Shown here: piece by piece, positions 53,327-62,690 of the stretch
Layout of the letters: every line of letters starts with the position of its first letter
How positions within the stretch are numbered: position 1 is the first letter of the stretch
From: Eubacterium sp.
Lineage (GTDB): Bacteria; Bacillota; Clostridia; Lachnospirales; Lachnospiraceae
Length of the DNA: 64,000 nt
Assembly: GCA_017430325.1 (NCBI GenBank)
Contig: JAFRNE010000037.1
Coordinates: forward strand, 102,963 to 166,962
Direction of reading: 5' to 3'
Translations under genes and position numbers: made by a program
The notes under the pieces: model-generated
Told to the model about the DNA's origin: nothing
Seen by the model: only the letters and a program-made list of their open reading frames with translations
The model's database searches: none

Positions 53327-55261
53327 TCACCATCTAATGATCATTTCAAGATCACCTGCTCTTAAAACGTCACCCTTTTCAATCCTTCTCCTGTGAGTTA
53401 CCTTTATCCCATTAAGGAAAGTTCCATTAGTTGTTTCCAGATCCTGTATATAAAACTCTCCCCTTGTGTATTCAATAACAAAATGCTGCCTTGAGAGAGT
53501 TCCGTCATCTATAAATATGTCACATCCTGTGCCTCGGCCGACAATTGCGCTCCCATTAATATAAACAGTTTTTTCTCTTTCTTCTGAACCTCCGCTGAGA
53601 ATACTAAGACTTACAGGAACTCCTGTTTTATCAATCGCTGCCGGTCGGATCGTTGAAAGATTAGAATTGTTATTATCGCTGATTCTGCCTTTTTCATGAT
53701 GGCTAACATTAAGCTTCATTCCATCCCGGTTCTTTTTAACAGCCTTCTTTCTAAAGTGAATCACAGCCAACAGTGTTATCAGAATGACCACAAGAACAAA
53801 AGCAACTAATACAATCAACCAATACTCTTTTATAAAGCCTGTAAATCCTTTATTCCTTTTTTCATTTGATCCGGCGTCTTGATTTGTTGCCACATCATAT
53901 TCACGTGTGAATTGATCATTTGTGCTATCATCCAATTCAGAAAGTTCTTCAGTCTTATTATTATCTCGACTGTCTTCTTCTGTAGTCTCTGGCCGATTAT
54001 ACCCAGCATCCAAATATGAAGTATTCTTTACTCTCTTTTGAACATATACATACTCCGTTTTGTCACCCCAGTCCGACTCATCTATTATTGAGAAATCAGC
54101 ATTTATATATTCTGATGTTGAAATGTCATATGAATCAGGCAATCTGAAATAGGAAACGTATATATCTGACTCTAGATAATCTGTTAATGTACTAATATCA
54201 GTCATATAGTCATCCGAACTGAATCCTGATAATATCTCTTCATTATCTTTGGCTTCTCCAAAGAGAAATACTTTTCCTCCAGTCGATTTACTGAAACTTA
54301 TAAAATCTTCCGTCTGCTTTTTTACCTTACCTTCAATACCATCCTCGATAATATCATCAGAATACGATGTCAATATCACCGTATATAACGGAATACCATA
54401 ATCATCCCATTTGCTCTTGGTTTGATTTCTGTTTTCTATATAATCTTCTGCCGAATCATATCCGGTAGAGAATACTATTATCACTGGTCTATTGATTTCA
54501 GAAAATGCATCTCTAGCATCAGATATTTGATCAATCCCGTTCAGATTAAACTGATCATTCTCTGATGAGATTTCCTCTGCCACATCATTTAGCCGTTCAT
54601 ATAACCGGTTCTCATCAATTCTATCTGCCTTATCAAGTTCATCAGCTATATTGAGAGATTCAAGATCATCAACCGTATATTTCTTGTGGAAGAACGACGT
54701 TTCATTATCACCACTTGTCAAGTAAAAGGTTACCGTATCTTCTTCATAAACCTCTTCGTCTAGACCCGATAAAACACCCTTAAGTGCCTTATACTCATCT
54801 AGCTTGTAGTTTCTGGAATTATCGATTACAATATGATAATCAATTCCTCTTCCCAACTCACTTTCTTCATTATCCCAGCTGTATATCCCATCCTCTCCTG
54901 TTAATTCCAGTTCATTGTCATTAAGCTTTAATTCAGGAGTACTGTTGTAAGTACTAATATCCCCCAGCGAGTAGTTAATCGAACAATAGTCTCCCTTTAT
55001 CTGAAGCTGTTCCGGTATTATACCGATTTCATACAACTTCCCTTCATCTTCTTGGTCTTCAGCAGTTTCTTCGTCGATATCTAGAAGATATGAGTTTTTC
55101 TTTTCAGCAATCATCTCAGCATCAAATCCTATCAAAGGCTTGTTTGTTGTTTTGATATTAAATATGCTAGATGCATCAGAAACAGATCCGTTTTTAGAGC
55201 ACAAGAACAATACTAAACTCACTATAATAATATCTTTTTTACTAGATTTATGATTATTCAT
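53327..55261 (-). CDS. Extracellular VWA-like domain, TM, cytoplasmic FHA protein
   Basis: The 644-residue protein has an N-terminal signal/anchor (IIIVSLVLFLCS), an extracellular acidic part with a VWA-like fold (IDYHIVIDNSRNYKLDEYKA and RPVIIVFSTGYDSAED; residues 140-340), a membrane helix (480-502) and a canonical C-terminal FHA domain (VGRGTGCDIF, LSRQHF, ETTNGTFLNG; 570-640). The metal site DxSxS is partly kept (DNSRN). The topology is reversed relative to the FHA-first proteins of the cluster. It likely senses something outside and binds phospho-partners inside. It is 4 nt upstream of the kinase-FHA gene. Confidence 0.86.
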   Translation of the reverse strand: MNNHKSSKKDIIIVSLVLFLCSKNGSVSDASSIFNIKTTNKPLIGFDAEMIAEKKNSYLLDIDEETAEDQEDEGKLYEIGIIPEQLQIKGDYCSINYSLGDISTYNSTPELKLNDNELELTGEDGIYSWDNEESELGRGIDYHIVIDNSRNYKLDEYKALKGVLSGLDEEVYEEDTVTFYLTSGDNETSFFHKKYTVDDLESLNIADELDKADRIDENRLYERLNDVAEEISSENDQFNLNGIDQISDARDAFSEINRPVIIVFSTGYDSAEDYIENRNQTKSKWDDYGIPLYTVILTSYSDDIIEDGIEGKVKKQTEDFISFSKSTGGKVFLFGEAKDNEEILSGFSSDDYMTDISTLTDYLESDIYVSYFRLPDSYDISTSEYINADFSIIDESDWGDKTEYVYVQKRVKNTSYLDAGYNRPETTEEDSRDNNKTEELSELDDSTNDQFTREYDVATNQDAGSNEKRNKGFTGFIKEYWLIVLVAFVLVVILITLLAVIHFRKKAVKKNRDGMKLNVSHHEKGRISDNNNSNLSTIRPAAIDKTGVPVSLSILSGGSEEREKTVYINGSAIVGRGTGCDIFIDDGTLSRQHFVIEYTRGEFYIQDLETTNGTFLNGIKVTHRRRIEKGDVLRAGDLEMIIRW

Positions 55262-55299
55262 ATTATTGTTTATCCATCATCTTTTTTTATTCATATCGT

Positions 55300-58200
55300 T
55301 TATGGCGTCTCGTCCCAATAAATAGTCTTACTATCTATTTCATAATCATCGTATGATCCCATACCGTCTGAAGCCGCACTTTTTGTTTCATACCATTGTG
55401 ACCAGGAACCATAAGCTTTTTTACGATAAGTATATGTAGTAGTTTTTATGATATCCCTTGACCTATACTGTGTCTGATTATCATATGTATAAGATGAAAT
55501 GAAGAAAATAGAACCTACAAGTTCATTTCCCATGATATTATAGTATCCTGTCTGACCAGACTTATTACAACCAGCCCCATTTCCACTAGACCAACCGCCA
55601 GGTCCAACAGAAGGTTTTGAATTAAGATCATTCACAGAAATCCAAGCAGTTCTTTCGTATGGATACGCTTCCCATGCATTGCTTTGATCGCTCGCGTGAT
55701 AATCATAGTAAAACCTACCTTGAGATGTCGCAAAATTATACTCATACATATTGTATCCCGTATGAATCTGCACAACTTTTGTATCAACATCTAAAGAATC
55801 ACTTGGCGTCTTTGGTGTCGTTGACCATCCACTCCAAGATCCATATGTCGTTTTTGTTTCTTCGCTAACATATTCCCATTCTGATCCAAGCGATCCCTTT
55901 GATGTGGCAGTTTTATACTCATATGTTATTCCTCTAGTTCTGTAATACGTAACCTCTTTATTATTACATACCACCAGATCGACAAGTGTATCCGGTGAAA
56001 CTATCATTCCACCACTTATCGACTGCGATATCACTTCTCCGCTTTTCTTTGTAGGATCACTCTTATATGTAATTGTTCCAACATCCAATCCCACTTCTAC
56101 AATTCTGTTATTTGCACTGCCTTCATTTAAACCAACTACATTCGGAACAGTTATTCCGATATACTTATATACAGTAATATCAACCGAACCGCCTTCATTA
56201 ACCTCATTATTAGCAACCGGACTTTGTGCAACAACAGTACCGTCCTTGCTTTTCTCTATGCCTTCCTCTGATGACACTACTCCAACAACAAGATTAGCAT
56301 TTTCAATAGTATTTCTTGCATCAGCCTCTGTTTTTCCAATTAGATTTGGTACCTTTACCGGCTTAACAGTATAAACATATACTGTAATATCAACGACATC
56401 TCCTTCACTTGCCGTACTGCCCGCGGTCGGACTTTGCTTAGCTACCTTTCCGTCCTTACTCTTATCCTTGGCAGATACCATCTCTGTTGAAACCTTTCCA
56501 ACCTTAAGACCAGCATTTGCGATGTCGCTCTTTGCCTGAGCCTCAGTCTTACCGACAACATTCGGAACATTTACTTTATTGGCTTCGTATTTATAAACTG
56601 TGATATCTACAGACGTTCCTACGTCAACCTTAGTTCCGGATGACGGATTCTGCTTGGTTACCTTCCCGTCCTTTGACTTATCATTTCCTTTTTCCTCTGA
56701 AACATTTCCTACCTTTAACTTTACGTTCTTTATAGCTGTTTCAGCATTGCTTCTTGTACTGTTCAGTAGATCAGGTACAGCCACTTGAGCAGGCTTAACT
56801 TCCTCAGTGCTTTCAGTGTTTACAGTACTTGTATCGCTTACCTTCTCAGTATTCTGAGAACTCACTTCCTCTGTACTCGGTTTTTCAGTCGTTGAACTTT
56901 GTGTGTCATTACCTCCGTCGACCACCTGAGTACCCACGGACTCCTCGTATTTATATACTACAAGCCCAACCTTTGTACCCTTATCAACCTTGCTTCCTGC
57001 GCTGACATTCTGTCTTACCACCTGTTCAGACTTACTCTTATCATTTCCTGTCTCATAAGATAAAACTGTTGAAGAAAGACCTTTGTCGGAGAGAGTTGCC
57101 TTAGCCTTATCCACCTTCTGTCCTACAACATTCGGAACCTCTATTCTGTCATCGTGAACTATTCCACCGCTTCCGTCATCACCGCCATTTTCAGTATCCA
57201 CATATTGATATATAGTAATATCTACAGACGCACCGACCTTTGCACTTCTGCCGGCCTGTGGGGACTGAGCAACAACAAGTCCATCCTGAGATTTACTTGT
57301 CCCTTTTTTGTAGCCTATATTTCCAATTGTATATCCCGAACCGGATAATATATTTTCCGCTTCAGCCTTTGTTCTTCCGCTAACATCAGGAATAACACCC
57401 TCTATACCTTTTGAAATATAGAGAGTAATCTCAACAGGTTTACCATCTTTAGTAACCTCTATCTCGGTTCCTGCCTCTATGCTCTGCCTGATTACATGAT
57501 CCTTCGCAACTGTATCACTATCTTCCTCAACGAAAGTGACTGTCAGTCCTTCGGCTTCAATGATTTCTTTAGCATCATCCTTATACTTTGCACGTACATC
57601 AGGAACTATGATCTTCTTTATGCCAAGGCTAATCTTGACACCGATTATCTCTCCTTCTTTGACAGTTGTTCCCGCTTCATGGTCCTGCTCAAATATCTGT
57701 CCTGCAGGAATATCGAAACTGTACTCCTGCTCAACAACTACAATGTAGAGGTTCTTTTCTCTAACCGCTTTCTTTCCGTCTTCCCATGTCTTTCCGACCA
57801 GCTGCGGAACCTTGGTATTTTTGCTCGGATCATACGAAGAGATACCGCTTGATATCTTAATCCTTACCTCTGTACCCTTTTCAACTATCATTCCCTCTTC
57901 TATGCTCTGTTCAAATACATATCCCGGCGCGATTTCACTTTCACCTTCTTCTGAGATATACGGAAGGCCATAGTTCTCCAGCGAGTTCTTAACCTCACCT
58001 GCCTCTCTGCCGACATAGTTTTCCATCTGAACAGTACCTCTTCCGGCACTTTCGGTAACAAAAAGTATCGTTTTTTCAGGCACCTCACTTCCAGCACGCA
58101 CTGTCTGGCTGAGTACCATCCCTTTTATGATTTCATCGTCCTCAACCTGATTGTTTACCTGAAGTGTCATATTTTGTTTTTCAACAATTTCTATCGCTTC

Positions 58201-59382
58201 AGCTTCCGAATAATTCACAACATCCGGAACAATCGTCTTGCCCTTTCCGACTATAAAGTGCAATCTTCCATTCACAAAATCAAAGCTTATTACGCCCGTT
58301 ATGAGTAAAATAAGCATGGTGAAAACAGCCGCTGTTCCTGCACCTGATGTAATCTTCACCCAAAGCGGCCATTTTCCTATATCCATCTTCTTTAGTGTAT
58401 TTTTCTTTCTGGTAACCCAGTTTTCTGTGAGGAGTTCTTCCTTAAACTCCTCTGTAGTCTGTGTTCTGTCCTCTATCTTGAGATTGAGGGCATTCATAAT
58501 AGCATTCTGTTTTCTTCTCGGAATCTTTGATCCTGCCTTACGCGGCGGCTTCAGGGTATCCTTTTCCCCTCTCTCCATAGAGTCTTCTGGTGTTATGCCT
58601 GTTATCATCTTGTAGAGAGTTGCTGCGCAGGCGTAAACGTCTGTCCAAGGTCCCTGGTCGCCGCGGCTTCTGTACTGCTCCTGAGGAGCATAGCCCGGCT
58701 TAACTATAACTGAAAGGCTTTTACTGTGTGTCGTTGTGGCATACCTTGCCGCGCCAAAATCAATAAGCTTAACCCTGCCGTCATTTGTTACAAATATATT
58801 GTCCGGCGATATATCTCTATGAAGAAGATTATCCTTATGTATTTCGGTAAGGGCATCAAGGATCGGCACCATATATCCTACTGCCTTATCAAAACTGATC
58901 TTGCCTTTTTCTATAAGCAGCTCCTTAAGGGTTTTTCCTTCGAGATATTCCATGATAATATATGCAGTATTATTTTCTTTAAAGCTGTCATATACTGTTA
59001 CAACACCTTCAACATGTTTAAAGTTTGCCAGTTTTTTTGCTTCATCTACAAACTTGTCTATACCGCTGTCAAACTGTTCTCTCTTTTCCCCCTCAAATAC
59101 GGTCACGTTATTATCACCGATACAACGTGTAGAGAATTCTCCAGGAAGATATTCCTTTATGGCAATTTTGTGTCCAAGCGCAAAATCGTAGCCTATATAG
59201 GTTACTCCGAATCCACCATAACCTATTGATGTTCCAACTATGTATTTACCCTGAAGTACGGTACCCGGCATGATATGATATGCCTCTTTAGGTCCTGTAC
59301 CCTCAGCATAGCCACAACACGGACATATATCATATGAGTCATCATATTGCTCCATACATCCCAAACATATTTTTTTTGCCAT
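55300..59382 (-). CDS. PknB-like Ser/Thr kinase with ten PASTA repeats
   Basis: The 1360-residue membrane kinase has a zinc ribbon (CLGCMEQYDDSYDICPCCG), a kinase domain (residues 45-320; Lys76, HRDISPDN, DFGAA), a membrane helix (343-366), ten PASTA repeats (about 384-1090; for example VPNVVGKTEAQAKSDIANAG) and a Trp/Tyr-rich C-terminal domain of about 250 residues with YGSWSGWS and YGSWSQW. Typical PknB/PrkC kinases have three to five PASTA units. PASTA binds muropeptides or lipid II, so it probably senses the wall. GGAGGG lies 6 nt before this ATG; a first ATG two codons upstream is too close. Confidence 0.93.
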   Translation of the reverse strand: MAKKICLGCMEQYDDSYDICPCCGYAEGTGPKEAYHIMPGTVLQGKYIVGTSIGYGGFGVTYIGYDFALGHKIAIKEYLPGEFSTRCIGDNNVTVFEGEKREQFDSGIDKFVDEAKKLANFKHVEGVVTVYDSFKENNTAYIIMEYLEGKTLKELLIEKGKISFDKAVGYMVPILDALTEIHKDNLLHRDISPDNIFVTNDGRVKLIDFGAARYATTTHSKSLSVIVKPGYAPQEQYRSRGDQGPWTDVYACAATLYKMITGITPEDSMERGEKDTLKPPRKAGSKIPRRKQNAIMNALNLKIEDRTQTTEEFKEELLTENWVTRKKNTLKKMDIGKWPLWVKITSGAGTAAVFTMLILLITGVISFDFVNGRLHFIVGKGKTIVPDVVNYSEAEAIEIVEKQNMTLQVNNQVEDDEIIKGMVLSQTVRAGSEVPEKTILFVTESAGRGTVQMENYVGREAGEVKNSLENYGLPYISEEGESEIAPGYVFEQSIEEGMIVEKGTEVRIKISSGISSYDPSKNTKVPQLVGKTWEDGKKAVREKNLYIVVVEQEYSFDIPAGQIFEQDHEAGTTVKEGEIIGVKISLGIKKIIVPDVRAKYKDDAKEIIEAEGLTVTFVEEDSDTVAKDHVIRQSIEAGTEIEVTKDGKPVEITLYISKGIEGVIPDVSGRTKAEAENILSGSGYTIGNIGYKKGTSKSQDGLVVAQSPQAGRSAKVGASVDITIYQYVDTENGGDDGSGGIVHDDRIEVPNVVGQKVDKAKATLSDKGLSSTVLSYETGNDKSKSEQVVRQNVSAGSKVDKGTKVGLVVYKYEESVGTQVVDGGNDTQSSTTEKPSTEEVSSQNTEKVSDTSTVNTESTEEVKPAQVAVPDLLNSTRSNAETAIKNVKLKVGNVSEEKGNDKSKDGKVTKQNPSSGTKVDVGTSVDITVYKYEANKVNVPNVVGKTEAQAKSDIANAGLKVGKVSTEMVSAKDKSKDGKVAKQSPTAGSTASEGDVVDITVYVYTVKPVKVPNLIGKTEADARNTIENANLVVGVVSSEEGIEKSKDGTVVAQSPVANNEVNEGGSVDITVYKYIGITVPNVVGLNEGSANNRIVEVGLDVGTITYKSDPTKKSGEVISQSISGGMIVSPDTLVDLVVCNNKEVTYYRTRGITYEYKTATSKGSLGSEWEYVSEETKTTYGSWSGWSTTPKTPSDSLDVDTKVVQIHTGYNMYEYNFATSQGRFYYDYHASDQSNAWEAYPYERTAWISVNDLNSKPSVGPGGWSSGNGAGCNKSGQTGYYNIMGNELVGSIFFISSYTYDNQTQYRSRDIIKTTTYTYRKKAYGSWSQWYETKSAASDGMGSYDDYEIDSKTIYWDETP

Positions 59383-59415
59383 AACCATCCCTCCGTTATC
59401 GGAATCAATATCAAG

Positions 59416-61563
59416 CTATCTCTTGCTCCGCACCCTGACAATGATGACAGTAACAAAAACTGCCACAACGGCAACCGCTGCCAAAGTTAAAATCAAAACC
59501 ATATTCACGCCGCTTTTTCTCTTTTCCGAAAGATCATATCTGAGCGTTCCCAGCCGTACATTATCGTAGTTTTCAACTATCTTTAATTTCCCGTATGTGT
59601 TTAAAAATGATGTATATGTGGTTTTATTAAACGGAAAATCATAACTGTAATGTTCCAGCAGCTTCTGTGTCTGTGCGGAATCCATAAGCAAATACGCAAT
59701 AATAACCTCAGCGGCTATCTGCTGGTTTTCTCCTGAAGACGCATTTATGCTCCAACAGTCACAGAAATCGCCATAGATGATATTTGCGCTATATGGCCGC
59801 ACCTCGAACTTTCCGCTTGCTGCTTCCTTTACCTTCTCGTACTCTCTTGTCGTAGCAAGATAATATGTTATCTTGCCATCAGCAAAATCAGCCAGAACAT
59901 CAGAAGATGATGCTCTTTCTTTTAACAGATATTCTTCTGATACATTTATGGTTTTTGCTGTAATAGCGGCATACTTTTCGTCCACATAGTATCCGTTAGC
60001 ATTCCTGACATCGTCAAACTTTGATACGACCATATTTTTCATATCAACATCATTCGTCTGTCTGACATATACAACCGGAAGATAGTATCCGGTCGGTATC
60101 CATTTTTCATTCTTCAGGCTTTCCTTATATCCGTCATAATAATCAAGATCTGACAGTTCGATATAGTTAAATACCCCCTCAACAGTAATAGTATTCTTCA
60201 TAACATCATCAGATACGTTGTCAGATACAAAAAGAGTCGGAAGGCTGTTCGATGCTGCTGCTTCTTCGATTTTCTGCTCATATTCATCACTCGGAATCAC
60301 AGTTACCTCTATATTGACCTGGCTGTAATCATTCAGAAAGTCTGCGGTTATCCGTTCACCGTATTCCTGTGCCTCATCTTCGGTAATGTCACTATATGGT
60401 ATCCACATGGTAATATCAGCAGGTTCAAGCTCCACAAGCTTCTTTTTATCGCTGTACATATTCGAAGCAATGAGCGCACCCACGGCGATCAGTATAGCTA
60501 TCGAAGCTATTCCTATGGCTCGCCTGATCAATCGACGTTTACGTTCTTCATAAGGATTTTTAACCTTAGTCACCCCGTTAAAAGCGTTTTCAAATTCTTC
60601 CACAGTCTGGAATCTGAGCGCGGGTTCGATTGACATACCTTTCATAATGGTATTGTTAAGCTGATCCGGCATCTCAGGAAGATACACCTTCGGCTCAACC
60701 AATAGATCTTTTTTCTTTACAAACTCCTCTGAAAAGCGGTTTACCGATTCAACCGGATCTTTACCTGTAACAACCCTGTACAAAGTAGCTGCAAGAGCGT
60801 ATATGTCGGTCCATGCCCCCTGAATACTTTTACTTTGATACTGTTCAGGAGGTGCATAACCCGGTTTAAGGATGATGGATCTTGTTTTCTCCTTCTCATT
60901 ATCTGAAAATCTCGCTGCTCCGAAATCTATCAGTTTAACATTTCCGTGGTCGCACAAGAAAATATTGTCCGGACTTATATCCCTATGGATGATATTCTTT
61001 CTATGAATCGCCTTCAAAGCATCCATTATCGGATCAAAGATATAGTCAACATCTGCTATATCAATCTTATCCCCGTTCATCTTCAGATAATCCTTGAGTG
61101 ATACTCCGTCAAGGAATTCCATTACTATATATGCTGTATTATTTTCCTCAAAATAATTGTCTACATGAACTATATTGGGATTATCAAACAGTGCTGTATT
61201 TCTCGCTTCCTCCATAAAGCGTTCGAGGCTGTCCTGATATTCTTTTCTCTTATTGCCGTCATAGACGATAACATCCTTGGTGCCCGGAACTCTTTGAACA
61301 AAGGCAGTCGGATAGTACTCCTTGATTGCTACAACTATTCCAAGTACAGAATCCCATGCTTTGTAGGTTACTCCAAAACCTCCCGAACCAAGAACTATCC
61401 CTATAATATATCTGTTATTAAGGATCGTTCCCGGAAAGAGATGATAGAGTATCTTCGGTCTTGTATTTTCTACAAACCCGCAAAAAGGACAAACCGAATC
61501 ATCATTTTCACTACCGACAGGAATATTGAACTCTCGCATACAACTGAGACATCTTCTTTTCAT
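59416..61563 (-). CDS. Ser/Thr kinase fused to an extracellular solute-binding-protein domain
   Basis: The 715-residue protein has a zinc ribbon (CLSC...CPFCG; residues 5-29), a kinase domain (50-330; Lys81, HRDISPDN, DFGAA), a membrane helix (347-368), an extracellular domain of about 300 residues, and a second membrane helix at the end (688-709). The external part (ADITMWIPYSDITEDEAQEY, VIPSDEYEQKIEEAAASNSL, LPTLFVSDN) has the pattern of family-1 ABC sugar-binding proteins. Ligand-controlled kinase activity is a sensible guess. It starts 8 nt after PP2C. The ATG at 61563 is chosen over a TTG at 61575. Confidence 0.9.
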   Translation of the reverse strand: MKRRCLSCMREFNIPVGSENDDSVCPFCGFVENTRPKILYHLFPGTILNNRYIIGIVLGSGGFGVTYKAWDSVLGIVVAIKEYYPTAFVQRVPGTKDVIVYDGNKRKEYQDSLERFMEEARNTALFDNPNIVHVDNYFEENNTAYIVMEFLDGVSLKDYLKMNGDKIDIADVDYIFDPIMDALKAIHRKNIIHRDISPDNIFLCDHGNVKLIDFGAARFSDNEKEKTRSIILKPGYAPPEQYQSKSIQGAWTDIYALAATLYRVVTGKDPVESVNRFSEEFVKKKDLLVEPKVYLPEMPDQLNNTIMKGMSIEPALRFQTVEEFENAFNGVTKVKNPYEERKRRLIRRAIGIASIAILIAVGALIASNMYSDKKKLVELEPADITMWIPYSDITEDEAQEYGERITADFLNDYSQVNIEVTVIPSDEYEQKIEEAAASNSLPTLFVSDNVSDDVMKNTITVEGVFNYIELSDLDYYDGYKESLKNEKWIPTGYYLPVVYVRQTNDVDMKNMVVSKFDDVRNANGYYVDEKYAAITAKTINVSEEYLLKERASSSDVLADFADGKITYYLATTREYEKVKEAASGKFEVRPYSANIIYGDFCDCWSINASSGENQQIAAEVIIAYLLMDSAQTQKLLEHYSYDFPFNKTTYTSFLNTYGKLKIVENYDNVRLGTLRYDLSEKRKSGVNMVLILTLAAVAVVAVFVTVIIVRVRSKR

Positions 61564-61571
61564 TATCTGTT

Positions 61572-62300
61572 TCAATCCTTTTCAAACCACACAGCAATTG
61601 CGGAATTATTATCCATGTTTTTTCCACGTCCGTTATGCTTAACGATCTGTGCCATCATCTGAAGCCATAAACTAACATCTGATGCCGTCCGGAGGCATCC
61701 CATCATATCATCCTCGATAATGTTCTCCCAAAAGCCATCAGAGCACAGTAAAAATGCGCTGTCCTTACTGAGACGAATATCATTCGAAACGCTGTAGCTT
61801 CTCTCACTCCACGGGCTGCCCATTACCCTCAAAAGACGATTTCTATCCTCGTGCCCTCTTATATCCTTTTCCTTTATCTCTCCCATAGCTACAAGCATCT
61901 GAGGAACACTGTGATCCAAAGTCCTTGTAACAAGCTTTTTCTTTTTGAAGTAATACAATCTTGAATCGCCTATATGAGCCCATTTGGCAGCCCCATTCCT
62001 GATAAGAAGTGAAACCATAGTTGTCTTCATTCCTTCAAGATCATTTCTTTCCTGCTGCTCTCTGAGAAGAATTTCCTGTGCCTTTTCAAAGGATCTATCC
62101 AAACTAAATCCGGCTTTATTATCACTATATAATTGCATACTTGTTGTTATGACGGATGCTGAGGCGAATTCACCTTTACCATGTCCCCCAAGACCGTCTG
62201 CCAGAACAAAAAGACCACTATTCGAATCACATAATGACGCAATACTGTCTTCATTTTTTTCACGATCACCAACATCTGTATAGCTTGCGTATGTTATCAT
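61572..62300 (-). CDS. PP2C-type Ser/Thr phosphatase, first gene of the riboswitch operon
   Basis: The 242-residue protein is a compact Stp/PrpC-like PP2C: VGDREKNEDSIAS, FVLADGLGGHGKGEFAS, WAHIGDSRLYYF and AFLLCSDGFWENI. It should reverse phosphorylation by the adjacent kinases. GGAGG lies just before the ATG at 62300. The frame is open to 62477, but that part is the riboswitch and terminator, not protein. It is under the control of the c-di-GMP riboswitch. Confidence 0.94.
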   Translation of the reverse strand: MITYASYTDVGDREKNEDSIASLCDSNSGLFVLADGLGGHGKGEFASASVITTSMQLYSDNKAGFSLDRSFEKAQEILLREQQERNDLEGMKTTMVSLLIRNGAAKWAHIGDSRLYYFKKKKLVTRTLDHSVPQMLVAMGEIKEKDIRGHEDRNRLLRVMGSPWSERSYSVSNDIRLSKDSAFLLCSDGFWENIIEDDMMGCLRTASDVSLWLQMMAQIVKHNGRGKNMDNNSAIAVWFEKD

Positions 62301-62313
62301 ATATCCTCCATAT

Positions 62314-62384
62314 AAAATAAAAAAACGCAGTACAGTGTCATATAACCTGGATTTCCTTATAGTTAAACAGACCTCTACCCGCGT
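62314..62384 (-). terminator. Expression-platform terminator of the riboswitch
   Basis: On the minus strand the arm ACGCGGGTAGAGGTC pairs, with small bulges, with GACACTGTACTGCGT, with an inner CTATAAGG/CC..TTATA pairing, and TTTTTTTATTTT follows. It lies directly between the aptamer and the first ribosome binding site. Ligand binding would decide read-through. Confidence 0.75.
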
Positions 62385-62389
62385 TGGTA

Positions 62390-62475
62390 AATATTTGCAG
62401 CTGGCTGCCACCCCACAGGCCCTATAGCTTTGCGTCACAGAATTTCTTCTGCTTTGCCTATAAAATGCGATAAAC
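62390..62475 (-). promoter_or_regulatory. Cyclic-di-GMP-I (GEMM-I) riboswitch
   Basis: The minus-strand leader has, in order, the class hallmarks of GEMM-I: GGCAAAG (62452-62458), GACGCAAAGC (62427-62436) followed by TATAGGGCCT, and the GGCAGCC receptor helix (62403-62409). These correspond to the conserved c-di-GMP-contacting core and the tetraloop-receptor arms. A terminator follows within about 10 nt. It controls the PP2C-kinase-FHA operon. Whether the ligand turns expression on or off cannot be decided by eye. Confidence 0.9.
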
Positions 62476-62540
62476 ATTATTCTTACACATATTGTCTATC
62501 CACATATTTTTCGCTTTTCTGATACTTGTATCTGTGTTTT

Positions 62541-62569
62541 ATTATACGTGATTACGGTGTCATAGTCAA
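62541..62569 (-). promoter_or_regulatory. Promoter of the riboswitch operon
   Basis: On the minus strand TTGACT (62564-62569) and TATAAT (62541-62546) are 17 bp apart. The start near 62534 is about 60 nt before the aptamer, and the leader is about 235 nt long in total. Confidence 0.8.
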
Positions 62570-62690
62570 CTATTAGTGTACTTTTTCCACATTAGTAGAC
62601 CACTGATTTGATACATTTAAAACGTATATTAGATAAAGTTCATGTTGCATTCAAATTTAAGTCATACTCAGTTTTCACCGGAGGTGTACA

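Noticed and set aside
40015..62300. Assignment of the cluster as a type VI or type VII secretion system
   Set aside because: Kinase, PP2C and FHA occur in those systems, but no sheath, VgrG, TssM, EssC or WXG100 gene is present.
62301..62477. N-terminal extension of the first PP2C protein
   Set aside because: The open frame passes through the riboswitch aptamer and terminator, and GGAGG points to the ATG at 62300.
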